NCBI GenBank assembly: GCA_030825115.1 | Contig: JAPJQL010000001.1 | Location: 1 to 64,000 of the forward strand | DNA length: 64,000 bases | Direction of reading: 5' to 3' | From: Lachnospiraceae bacterium | Lineage (GTDB): Bacteria; Bacillota; Clostridia; Lachnospirales; Lachnospiraceae | Shown: in pieces, positions 25,570 through 32,851 of the stretch | How positions within the stretch are numbered: the stretch's first letter is position 1 | Layout: the number at the start of each line of letters is the position of its first letter | Notes under the pieces: model-generated | Told to the model about the DNA's origin: nothing | What the model saw: the letters and a program-made list of their open reading frames with translations, nothing else | Databases searched by the model: none | Position numbers and translations under genes: made by a program

Positions 25570-26970
25570 TTATTTTCTGGCGGCGATCCAGCCCAAATCC
25601 CCGAAGAACGGGTGCAGCATCCCGCACAAATCCGATGTAGGAAACACCTCATCCTTCAGCGAGATCTTCAACGTTTCCCGCATGAATTTCTGCCGGTTTT
25701 TCATCCGCTCATAGCTGTCCGGCGCAAGACGTCTGATCTCATCTCTCGCGGCCTCGTCCACCAGCATGACCCCGTCCTCCACATGCACGCCCAGCCCTTT
25801 GCAGGATGTCGGACGCGCCGTAAAGTCGCACTGGATCAGCATACCGGATTTCAGCACAGCGTTCCCGTCTTCCGTAAAAGGACTGTTGATCCACTCTTCG
25901 CTGTGGATCAGATGCCCCGGATTTAGGGCAATCCCAAACTCCTCATATCCGCCGATCACCTCTCTTACCCGGTTCCAGACTTCCTTCCCGGCTACGCCGA
26001 TCTCCAGCGACTCAAACCAGACAGCCATCGCCTCAAAATAGGTACGAAACAAGGCATCCATACACTCCCTGTCCTGTTCCTCCAGCTCTTCAAAGCTACT
26101 GATATAAAGCCCTACCCGGTGAATCTGGGCATACCGGTATCCCATACCAAACGCGATCGGCTGTCCCCGCCGGAGCCTGCGGTGATAATCCGGGCTCAGG
26201 ATTCCTTTCCCGTAAAAACAGACATTCGGATAGGTCGGGCACGGCTCTCCGTCAATCTGAAACAGTTGAGAAGCCTCTATTTCCCGCATCCCCTCCTTTA
26301 GCCCCCGCATAAAATCCCAGGTCTTCCTGCTCGCCTTGGTGGATGCGATTTCAGCCAGGATCAGAGTTTTCACATCCTGGACCGTCCTCAGACCGACGTG
26401 GTTGTCCATCATCAGCCAGTTGGCATTTTCCAGTTTTGACGTTCTTGATTCCAGCGCCTTTATTATATAGGAAGGCACCTCAAAAGTGTGCTTCCAGTCT
26501 TCCGTCTCCTGCTCTGTAAAAGACTTCCAGCCGAGGACACCGACATTTGACGTGGCATCGATTCCATACTCGGCAAAAATACATTGCAGGCTCTTGCTCT
26601 GCCCCCGCGCCTGCCCCATCGGACTTAAGGACTGAAACAAGACCTTTTCGTGGCGGATCGTTATGCACTGCGACTGTCCCATGCCTTCATTCCCGACCAG
26701 CAGCCGGGGCACGCTTCCCCGCTTCAGCAGAAGCATACATTCTTCATATCGCGGGTCATATCCGGTGACATACTCCAGATTGGAGAAATGCTCCTTGTCT
26801 GCATAGATCAGAAGATGAGAGTATCTCCCTCCAGCTTCCAGGAGGCGCTTGATCCGCTCCTCATAATCTTCTCCGGTGATCTCCGGCGCATTTTCATAAG
26901 TCAGCGGAATTCCTTCATTCATAATCCCGTCGTGCCGGATATAAGTAACTGTATCGCTTCCTTTTTTCAT
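25570..26970 (-). CDS. M24-family (creatinase/Xaa-Pro peptidase fold) protein with altered metal site
   Basis: A 466-residue protein with an N-terminal creatinase-like domain (about 30-180) and a C-terminal pita-bread domain. M24 enzymes bind two metals through Asp, Asp, His, Glu, Glu. The first two Asp normally lie in a DxG...SDxTR context; here it reads IAFGMGYRYAQIHRVG, without either. The His in NPGHLIH is kept, while the EPG motif is replaced by QCD. It is therefore probably not an ordinary metallopeptidase. It starts 4 bp after the KDPG aldolase gene, so the two are cotranscribed and a role on a sugar-acid or amide substrate is possible. ATG 26970 has AAGGGG upstream. Confidence 0.78.
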   Translation of the reverse strand: MKKGSDTVTYIRHDGIMNEGIPLTYENAPEITGEDYEERIKRLLEAGGRYSHLLIYADKEHFSNLEYVTGYDPRYEECMLLLKRGSVPRLLVGNEGMGQSQCITIRHEKVLFQSLSPMGQARGQSKSLQCIFAEYGIDATSNVGVLGWKSFTEQETEDWKHTFEVPSYIIKALESRTSKLENANWLMMDNHVGLRTVQDVKTLILAEIASTKASRKTWDFMRGLKEGMREIEASQLFQIDGEPCPTYPNVCFYGKGILSPDYHRRLRRGQPIAFGMGYRYAQIHRVGLYISSFEELEEQDRECMDALFRTYFEAMAVWFESLEIGVAGKEVWNRVREVIGGYEEFGIALNPGHLIHSEEWINSPFTEDGNAVLKSGMLIQCDFTARPTSCKGLGVHVEDGVMLVDEAARDEIRRLAPDSYERMKNRQKFMRETLKISLKDEVFPTSDLCGMLHPFFGDLGWIAARK

Positions 26971-26974
26971 CCGC

Positions 26975-28027
26975 TCAATTCCCCTTGGCTTCCCGCTCTT
27001 CAATCTCTGCTCCGGCGTACGCCTTAACTTCCTCCCTGTGTTCCCACTTTCCCGGGTTATGGTCGTTGCGCTCCTCAATATGGATTGCAAATCCGGCCAG
27101 AAGTTCTTTCAGATAGATCACATACATCTTGCCCTGATACGGTTTTACGCTGTCATAGTTAAATTCAATCCCTTTCTTTTCCAGATAAAAGACTGCGCGC
27201 TCCAGATTGTCCGTAAAATACCCCAGATGCCCGTGAGGTCCCCTGACCTTAAACGGCTGCTTTGTAATCTCGACTTCCTTCCCCACATAGGATGAACTCC
27301 AGGTGTTTCCCAAAATCAGGTCAAACGTATCCGCAAGGCGGAAAATATTCTCGTAACCCTCCCGGCATGTATCACAGTTGATCCCCACATGGGCGAAGCT
27401 GAAATTCAGGACACTGAACACCGCATCCCGCGCCAGCTTCCGGATCTCATCATAGCGCTCTTCTTTCAGCAGATCCGCCGGTACGATCCAGGTCCCGCCG
27501 CAGGCGATCACATTCGGATTCAGAAGGTATTCCCGCAGGTTCGCCGGATTCACACCGCCCGTCGGCATAAATTTCACTCCTTTAAAAACGGAAGCCAGGG
27601 AATTCAAGTAAAAGATTCCGCCCGCCGCTTCTGCCGGGAAGAATTTGACTGCCTTCAAACCATGCCGTACCGCCATCTGTACCTCGGTAGGCGTCGCGCA
27701 CCCTGGCATGACACAGATGTCATGCTCCACGCAGTAACTCACCACCTCTTCCACATAGCAGGGGGAGACGATAAAATCAGCTCCGGCTTCCCGTGCTTCT
27801 TTTACCTGCTCTACGGTCGTCACAGTTCCCGCTCCCAGCAGCATATCGGGATATTCCTTCCTGATTGCCGCAATGGCTTCTCCTGCACACTCTGTCCGGA
27901 AGGTAATCTCCGCCGCCTCCAGTTCTCCGTCACATAAAGCCTTTGCAAGCGGGATGGCCTGGTTTACATCTTCTATTTTTACTACCGGGATGACTCCGTA
28001 TTTTTCGATTTTTGTTAAGGTATCCAT
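26975..28027 (-). CDS. KDPG/KHG aldolase fused to a VOC domain
   Basis: A 350-residue fusion. Residues 1-205 are a KDPG-type class I aldolase with Glu in AAEITFRT, the Schiff-base Lys in GLKAVKFFPAE and GGVNPANLREYL. It should split 2-keto-3-deoxy-6-phosphogluconate or 4-hydroxy-2-oxoglutarate to pyruvate. Residues about 210-330 form a glyoxalase/VOC-like domain (FAHVGINCDTCREGYENIF, HLGYFTDNLERAVFYLEKKG). Similar fusions occur in Clostridia; the VOC partner's role is unknown. The ATG at 28027 follows GGAGG. Upstream are two gene fragments, so the original operon has lost genes. Confidence 0.9.
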   Translation of the reverse strand: MDTLTKIEKYGVIPVVKIEDVNQAIPLAKALCDGELEAAEITFRTECAGEAIAAIRKEYPDMLLGAGTVTTVEQVKEAREAGADFIVSPCYVEEVVSYCVEHDICVMPGCATPTEVQMAVRHGLKAVKFFPAEAAGGIFYLNSLASVFKGVKFMPTGGVNPANLREYLLNPNVIACGGTWIVPADLLKEERYDEIRKLARDAVFSVLNFSFAHVGINCDTCREGYENIFRLADTFDLILGNTWSSSYVGKEVEITKQPFKVRGPHGHLGYFTDNLERAVFYLEKKGIEFNYDSVKPYQGKMYVIYLKELLAGFAIHIEERNDHNPGKWEHREEVKAYAGAEIEEREAKGN

Positions 28028-28046
28028 TTGTATTTTCCTCCATATT

Positions 28047-28310
28047 TTATTCACCAGCTTTTACCGCTGTCTTTTTCCCTGCTCTCCATTCAAAAAAGAA
28101 AATCACAATCAAAAAACCGACTCCGATTATATCGGTAACTGCTTCCGGTATAATCAACAACAAAGCCACACCAAACAGTAACACCCGTTTCCAGACCGGC
28201 AAAGGTCGGAAGGTAAATCCGGCAATCGTAGATGCCAGTGCAAATACTCCGGCAAACAGCGTCACAGAAGATATCGCTTTCTTTCCTGACAAATCAAACA
28301 AATCATTCAT
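28047..28310 (-). pseudogene. Fragment resembling the C-terminus of a fused TRAP transporter permease
   Basis: An 87-codon frame, MNDLFDLSGKKAISS onward, with two or three hydrophobic helices. The stretch LLLIIPEAVTDIIGVGFL resembles the last helix region of fused TRAP (DctQM-type) permeases, which are normally 600 residues or more. A ribosome-like GGGGG lies before the ATG, so a short membrane peptide may still be made. It lies 19 bp upstream of the aldolase gene. I read it as the remains of a sugar-acid importer; a genuine small membrane protein is the alternative. Confidence 0.55.
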
Positions 28311-28331
28311 CCTTCTTCCCCCTTTCCCGAA

Positions 28332-28565
28332 TCAGGTATTCGCATATACCGGGTCCAACACCGCAAGGTCGTAACGGCGGCTTGCGTGGGAATGCGCCGC
28401 CAACACCCAGAAATAAGTGTTTCTCGTCCCCGGTGAAGCAACCGTAGGATGATAACCGGCTGGTGCCAGAACCATGTTGCCGCTCCTCACCACATGCGCC
28501 ACAATATCCTCAACTTCACCACTTTTGAGATAAGAAACATGAAAACCAAACTTCGGGGCACTACA
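28332..28565 (-). pseudogene. C-terminal fragment of an IolB-like sugar-acid isomerase
   Basis: Minus-strand translation, in one frame from just after a stop at 28566-28568, reads PKFGFHVSYLKSGEVED, then MVLAPAGYHPTVASPGTRN, then YFWVLAAHSHASRRYD, ending DPVYANT. The GYHPxVAxPG and YxWVxA pattern fits the cupin C-terminus of 5-deoxy-glucuronate isomerase (IolB). No start codon or ribosome site is present and the N-terminal two-thirds are absent. With the TRAP fragment and the intact KDPG aldolase it marks a truncated sugar-acid operon. Confidence 0.6.
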
Positions 28566-28657
28566 TCATAAAAACCTAAAATCTTCAAGATAAAATTTTA
28601 TTTTATTTATATTATATTTTTCTTTGTTTCTATTGGATTTTCTTCTTTTTGGCAAAT

Positions 28658-28699
28658 AAAAAAGGTTCTGTCCCGTAATACGGTAACAAAACCTTTTTT
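28658..28699 (-). terminator. Bidirectional terminator downstream of the Rpn-type nuclease gene
   Basis: AAAAAAGGTT at 28658-28667 pairs with AACCTTTTTT at 28690-28699, with further inner pairing (CCG/CGG). It has a T-run on either strand. The 100 bp between it and the IolB fragment are very AT-rich with no gene. Confidence 0.85.
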
Positions 28700-28711
28700 A
28701 TTACAAAATAC

Positions 28712-29605
28712 TCAAAGCACGTCATAAATCTCTTCTGCCGAATAATCAGGATTAGCTTTAATGGCATTGCAAATCTCTTGAACCACATCCAGCATTTCCC
28801 CTGTCATATCAGCAATTTCTTCTGCGGAAAGCCCTTTCTCAAGCATCCTTCCAGTCATAGAGATCAGCTTTAACATGGCCCCTTCTTCTTTCCCCTCCAA
28901 TCGGTCCATAATCCGCTCTTCCCACGCCTGCATATACTTCACCCCTATCTCTTCACTTGCTCTGACAGCCTTCACACAATCATCCAGAACCTTCAGCCGC
29001 TCCCCTCTGACCGGGATATCATAATCTCCGGTCGCATTCTCCATATAATGCAAAAGCTCTATCAGCTCCTCGCTGACTCCCTCAGGATTTGTCCCACGTG
29101 TATTCAAAAAAATCCGGTGTCCCCCATCCCCCAGCGCCAGGTCTGCCTCTTCCTCGCACCGCATCTGAAAGGTGTAACGGTAACGTCCTTTTCCCATCAG
29201 GTCAAACAGCGCGATCATGATCACGTGACAGTCCTTCATCAAGCCAAAATCCGTCGTTCCCGGTTCGAGAAGCGTAGAATCGATCAATGCCTGATAGAAC
29301 CGGGTTCTTTGCGGCAGATCTCCTGTGTTTTTCCCCTGAACCTCCGTGTCATAGACACGGTTTTGGTCATCCATAGAATAAACATCGATCCGGATGGAAC
29401 GTGCAAGCGGAGTCCTGCGAAATTCCTTCTCCGTCTCCGAATCATTCAGCAGCTTGATTCGTGTTCCGAAGATGATCTCCAGCAGCATCCTGCTCGCCAA
29501 TGGATTTTCCATCGTCTGTGCAAAAAGGAAGCGGTCCATCAAGGTTAAATCCTTCAGCGGCTTTCTGACCATATTTCTGGTCACATTCCTCACTTTATTA
29601 CCCAT
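28712..29605 (-). CDS. Rpn-family PD-(D/E)XK nuclease / transposase-like protein
   Basis: A 297-residue protein of the Rpn (YhgA-like) family. The N-terminal nuclease fold starts LKDLTLMDRFLFAQTMENP, and the catalytic motif reads RIDVYSMDDQ...YDTEVQGK (Asp, then Glu-x-Gln). The C-terminal part ends with helices containing LSAEEIADMTG. Rpn proteins are DNA endonucleases linked to recombination and to phage defence, and are often found in repeated copies. The start at 29605 has GGAGG and a good promoter. It sits at the edge of the truncated sugar-acid operon, so it may have arrived when those genes were lost. Confidence 0.87.
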   Translation of the reverse strand: MGNKVRNVTRNMVRKPLKDLTLMDRFLFAQTMENPLASRMLLEIIFGTRIKLLNDSETEKEFRRTPLARSIRIDVYSMDDQNRVYDTEVQGKNTGDLPQRTRFYQALIDSTLLEPGTTDFGLMKDCHVIMIALFDLMGKGRYRYTFQMRCEEEADLALGDGGHRIFLNTRGTNPEGVSEELIELLHYMENATGDYDIPVRGERLKVLDDCVKAVRASEEIGVKYMQAWEERIMDRLEGKEEGAMLKLISMTGRMLEKGLSAEEIADMTGEMLDVVQEICNAIKANPDYSAEEIYDVL

Positions 29606-29620
29606 AATCTGTATACCTCC

Positions 29621-29649
29621 ATTATAATCATTTTTCCTCTCCACTTCAA
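29621..29649 (-). promoter_or_regulatory. Promoter of the Rpn-type nuclease gene
   Basis: On the minus strand TTGAAG (29644-29649) and TATAAT (29621-29626) are 17 bp apart. The GGAGG ribosome site begins right after the -10, so the transcript has almost no leader before it. Confidence 0.7.
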
Positions 29650-29885
29650 GCCTGTTTTATGGGCAGACCAACACCATACCGGCATCACCAGCCTTCTCGT
29701 TATATTTGATCGAAACAGTGACCGAAACGGTCATCACGGTACCGGCAAGCGATACCAAAGAAATGCTTCCCCGAACGAAAGCGGACATGCTGCAATATTT
29801 CTTTGCAAATGTATTCTCATTATGACGGAAACGAAATAAGTTGTCAATAAAAATCTGATAAATCAGCAGGAATGAAGCAGGAAAC
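29650..29885. other. Intergenic region without a convincing gene
   Basis: This is the middle of the 334-bp gap between the nuclease and the LarA-type gene. It holds a perfect inverted repeat TGACCGAAACGGTCA (29719-29733). A 76-codon minus-strand frame starting with TTG lacks a ribosome site and is not annotated. Nothing else was seen. Confidence 0.5.
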
Positions 29886-29930
29886 AAAAAATCCCCGGCG
29901 CTGCCAACACCATTCGCAGCAGTCCGGGGA
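29886..29930 (-). terminator. Terminator of the LarA-type operon
   Basis: CCCCGG (29893-29898) pairs with CCGGGG (29924-29929), extended by GCTGC/GCAGC, followed on the minus strand by six T. It is 10 bp after the stop codon at 29940. Confidence 0.88.
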
Positions 29931-29939
29931 CGTCCCCTT

Positions 29940-31229
29940 TTACATTTCTGTTTCCTCTACCTTCCAAAGCCCCAGAGCCGGAGCCTTCACCACATAAATC
30001 TCTTCTCCGTCCGGCATCACATGATAGCCGTCCTCCATCTGATGGATATCATACCGCTTCACAGCCTCTTCATAATCCATATGACCATACCCAATCCCTT
30101 CCACCTCTTCCTTCGTCACCTTCGAGGTATCCGTTGCATAGATGATCGTAAAACGCCCCTCCGAAGAGCTGTGGATGATATGGGCGGCAACCATATCTGC
30201 ATTATCAAATTCCCCCTCGTCCCGCAGCTTCATGACATAAGGCGTCCCACGATACCCGTATTTGCGGATCAGGGCATCCACCTCATCATTTTCCCCAAAA
30301 TGCAGCAGTCCGGGAGCCAGGACCAGCAGTTCGCCGCCATCCGCGATCATCATCCTGGTGCGGTAAACCGCCTTATTCCCCACCCAGGTCGAGGTGAATT
30401 CCTGCGGTTCCAGATAGGCCACCACCTTTTTCACCCGCTCCGGCAGATACGTGATATTCCAATGCTTTGCCAGCCTGCACGCACGCTCATAAGGAGCCCT
30501 TGTTCCACCGGTGAAGACCCCGTGGACCGCAGCCTCATGATCCTCCTCCGTCGTCACCGTCAGCACATAGACAAGCGGGACCTCCGCCAGAAAATGCTCT
30601 TGTGCATAATCAAGCATCTTTCTCACCGGTGAATCTGTATTTCCCATGATCGTCTCCATATCGCAGACAGCGCCCACCATATGGCTTTTATTGATCATCT
30701 GCCGGCCGCCGAGTCCCACCAGGATATTTTTGCTGTAATTTGCCATCCCCACCACCTCATGAGGGACTACCTGTCCCACAGAGATAATCAGATCGAAGCT
30801 TCCGTCCACCAGCATCCGGTTCACTTCCGCATCGATCTCCATGCTGCATTTTCCGCCGCTGATCTCTTCGATATAGGACGCCGGTATCGTACCCACCGTC
30901 ACAGTATCCGTCCGCCAGTTGTGATAAAGATATGCCTCCTCCGGGATATCCTCCCCGATAAAGCCTATCTGCTCCTCTCGCGTCATCATCCGGTGCGTCC
31001 CCAGCGCCGGCATGATCTTCACCTCTGCCTGCCCGGACAGATGACGGTAGCAGTATCCTGTGATCGCCCCGGCATAGGAGTAGCACCGGGTAATATCCGG
31101 CGGTACCAGCAGTACCCGCTTTGCATCGGGAACCTGTGCCAGCATTCCGTCCAAAACATGTTCGATCTCAGCCCTGCTCAAAACCCCGTCATAGTTCTCT
31201 GCATATACTTCTTCAATCGTTTTCCCCAT
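29940..31229 (-). CDS. larA: LarA-family nickel-pincer racemase/epimerase
   Basis: A 429-residue member of the LarA/DUF2088 family. Conserved positions are visible: the catalytic His in ALGTHRMMT and in VPHEVVG, and the Lys/His pair in GRQMINKSHM that binds the pyridinium nickel cofactor. The type enzyme interconverts D- and L-lactate; homologues racemise or epimerise other 2-hydroxyacids, so the substrate is open. No larB, larC or larE lies in the window. It ends an operon with two flavoproteins and a DUF1667 protein, suggesting that it makes the stereoisomer which the flavoproteins oxidise. Confidence 0.88.
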   Translation of the reverse strand: MGKTIEEVYAENYDGVLSRAEIEHVLDGMLAQVPDAKRVLLVPPDITRCYSYAGAITGYCYRHLSGQAEVKIMPALGTHRMMTREEQIGFIGEDIPEEAYLYHNWRTDTVTVGTIPASYIEEISGGKCSMEIDAEVNRMLVDGSFDLIISVGQVVPHEVVGMANYSKNILVGLGGRQMINKSHMVGAVCDMETIMGNTDSPVRKMLDYAQEHFLAEVPLVYVLTVTTEEDHEAAVHGVFTGGTRAPYERACRLAKHWNITYLPERVKKVVAYLEPQEFTSTWVGNKAVYRTRMMIADGGELLVLAPGLLHFGENDEVDALIRKYGYRGTPYVMKLRDEGEFDNADMVAAHIIHSSSEGRFTIIYATDTSKVTKEEVEGIGYGHMDYEEAVKRYDIHQMEDGYHVMPDGEEIYVVKAPALGLWKVEETEM

Positions 31230-31253
31230 TTTTTACCTTCTTTCAAATCCGGT

Positions 31254-31619
31254 CTATCGCCTCTCAACAGTCTTCGTCACGATCACATCACTGTCATATC
31301 CCAGGATTCCCGCGATTACGACACTCCCGGCCTTTACCGGCGCCTCCAGCTCGATCTTTTTAATTTCTTCCATCGCATCGAAGAGCCGTTCCTTGGGAAT
31401 CGGTCTGGTGAGGCGCACACTCGCCAGCGGCAGTTCTCCCCCCCCCCTTACCAGCACGGAGGTTGCGATATTTCTCTGCGGGTTTGTCAGTTCCTGTCGG
31501 ACATAGTCCTTCCCTTTTGGGCAGAGCGCCCCTTCTATGGAAAGAACTTCCCCTTCCCTCACTTCCGCTTCAATGCTACATCCGTTCGGACAGATAATGC
31601 ATGTAAATTCTCTCAACAT
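31254..31619 (-). CDS. DUF1667 cysteine-motif protein
   Basis: A 121-residue protein with an N-terminal CIICPNGCSIEAEV and a further Cys in ALCPKGKDY, which could bind a cluster or zinc. DUF1667 genes are typically next to GlpA/GlpB-like flavoproteins, as here, and may be a small redox subunit. It overlaps the upstream flavoprotein gene by 7 bp. Its coding strand holds a run of ten G (31438-31447) encoding RGGG, a potential slippage point. Confidence 0.88.
   Translation of the reverse strand: MLREFTCIICPNGCSIEAEVREGEVLSIEGALCPKGKDYVRQELTNPQRNIATSVLVRGGGELPLASVRLTRPIPKERLFDAMEEIKKIELEAPVKAGSVVIAGILGYDSDVIVTKTVERR
31438..31447 (-). repeat. G10 homopolymer inside the DUF1667 gene
   Basis: Ten consecutive C on the plus strand (ten G in the coding strand) at codons for Arg-Gly-Gly-Gly. 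Gain or loss of one base would shift the frame and truncate the protein. Confidence 0.9.
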
Positions 31620-32851
31620 TCCACACTCACCTCCAGACTATCCGTTCCTGCAATCTGTTCTGCTTTTACCAGGATCTGAATCATTTCCGCAGGAAGGGCT
31701 TTTTTCATCTTTTTCGACGCAATCTCTTTTCCACCCTGCCGAACCACGATCCGGCAGTCCTTTAGCAGCTTCCTGACGCGCATCGAGAGCTTGACATCCC
31801 TGTTTCCGCTGACACGCTGGGGAATCGTATACCCAAGATTTCCATCCGCCACGACTTCGATGGGACATGGATCTAACACATCTCCCGCCACATACGATGC
31901 CGCCGAATCTGCCAGCGTCTCTGCCTCCATCGACACAAAATCCACCAGATCGTGTACATGAAGGACATTTCCGGCTGCAAAGATCCCGCTGACGCTGGTC
32001 TGGAAATGTTCATCCACAACCGCACCTTTCGTTCTCTGATCCAGCGCCACTCCCGCATCGATGGACAGCTCGTTTTCCGGAATCAGCCCCACTGACAAGA
32101 TCAGCGTATCGCAGGCATATTCCCTCTCTGTTCCCGGTATCGGCCTCAACTGCTCATCCACCTCAGACACCGTCACCCCCGTCAGGCGGGAATTGCCATG
32201 GATCTGTGTCACCGTATGGCTTAAATACAGAGGAATTCCATAATCATTCAAACACTGTTCAATATTTCTGGGAAGGCCGCTTGGAATCGGCTGTATCTCA
32301 AAAACCGCCTGCACATGGGCTCCCTCCAGCGTCAGACGCCGCGCCATGATCATGCCGATATCTCCGGACCCCAGGATCACTACTTCTTTGGCCGGCATCC
32401 TGTTATACAGATTGATATAGGCCTGTGCAACGCCTGCCGTAAATACACCTGCAGGACGCTCGCCCGGGATTCCCAGCGCTCCTCTCGTCCTCTCCCTGCA
32501 CCCCATCGTGAGGATGATGACGCCTGCCTGATACTGAACCAGACCGTCCCTTGATGCAGCAGTCACCACTTTGTCCTCTGAAATTTCCAGGACAGTGGTA
32601 TCTGTCCTGTATGGAATCTCCAGCCGCTGTACCTCATCGATAAACCGCTGTGCATACTCCGGCCCGCTCAGCGTGGTATGAAAACGGGTCAATCCAAAAC
32701 CGTCGTGGATACACTGGCGGAGGATTCCTCCCAACTGCTTCTCCCGTTCCAGGATCAGAATATCCGTAATTCCCTTTTGATACAATTCTACAGCCGCCGC
32801 CAGACCGGCAGGACCGCCGCCGACTATGATGACATCACGCTTCTCCATCAC
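31613..32851 (-). CDS. NAD(P)/FAD-dependent oxidoreductase (GlpB-like partner)
   Basis: A 412-residue flavoprotein. FAD motif DVIIVGGGPAGLAAAVEL at the N-terminus, a second dinucleotide motif EVVILGSGDIGMIMARRL at about 155, and the C-terminal FAD motif in SGIFAAGNVLHVHD. It resembles the NAD-linked pyridine nucleotide-disulphide oxidoreductase subunit of anaerobic glycerol-3-phosphate dehydrogenase-like complexes. It overlaps the upstream gene by 4 bp (ATGA) and the DUF1667 gene by 7 bp, so all three are likely one complex passing electrons from a 2-hydroxyacid to NAD or another carrier. Confidence 0.9.
   Translation of the reverse strand: MMEKRDVIIVGGGPAGLAAAVELYQKGITDILILEREKQLGGILRQCIHDGFGLTRFHTTLSGPEYAQRFIDEVQRLEIPYRTDTTVLEISEDKVVTAASRDGLVQYQAGVIILTMGCRERTRGALGIPGERPAGVFTAGVAQAYINLYNRMPAKEVVILGSGDIGMIMARRLTLEGAHVQAVFEIQPIPSGLPRNIEQCLNDYGIPLYLSHTVTQIHGNSRLTGVTVSEVDEQLRPIPGTEREYACDTLILSVGLIPENELSIDAGVALDQRTKGAVVDEHFQTSVSGIFAAGNVLHVHDLVDFVSMEAETLADSAASYVAGDVLDPCPIEVVADGNLGYTIPQRVSGNRDVKLSMRVRKLLKDCRIVVRQGGKEIASKKMKKALPAEMIQILVKAEQIAGTDSLEVSVEC

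Noticed and set aside
29719..29733. Perfect inverted repeat as a transposon end or att site
   Set aside because: No partner copy, target duplication or transposase boundary was seen; 15 bp is too short to call.
29657..29887. Minus-strand 76-codon frame starting with TTG
   Set aside because: No ribosome site, a rare start, overlap with the LarA terminator, and no recognisable protein features.
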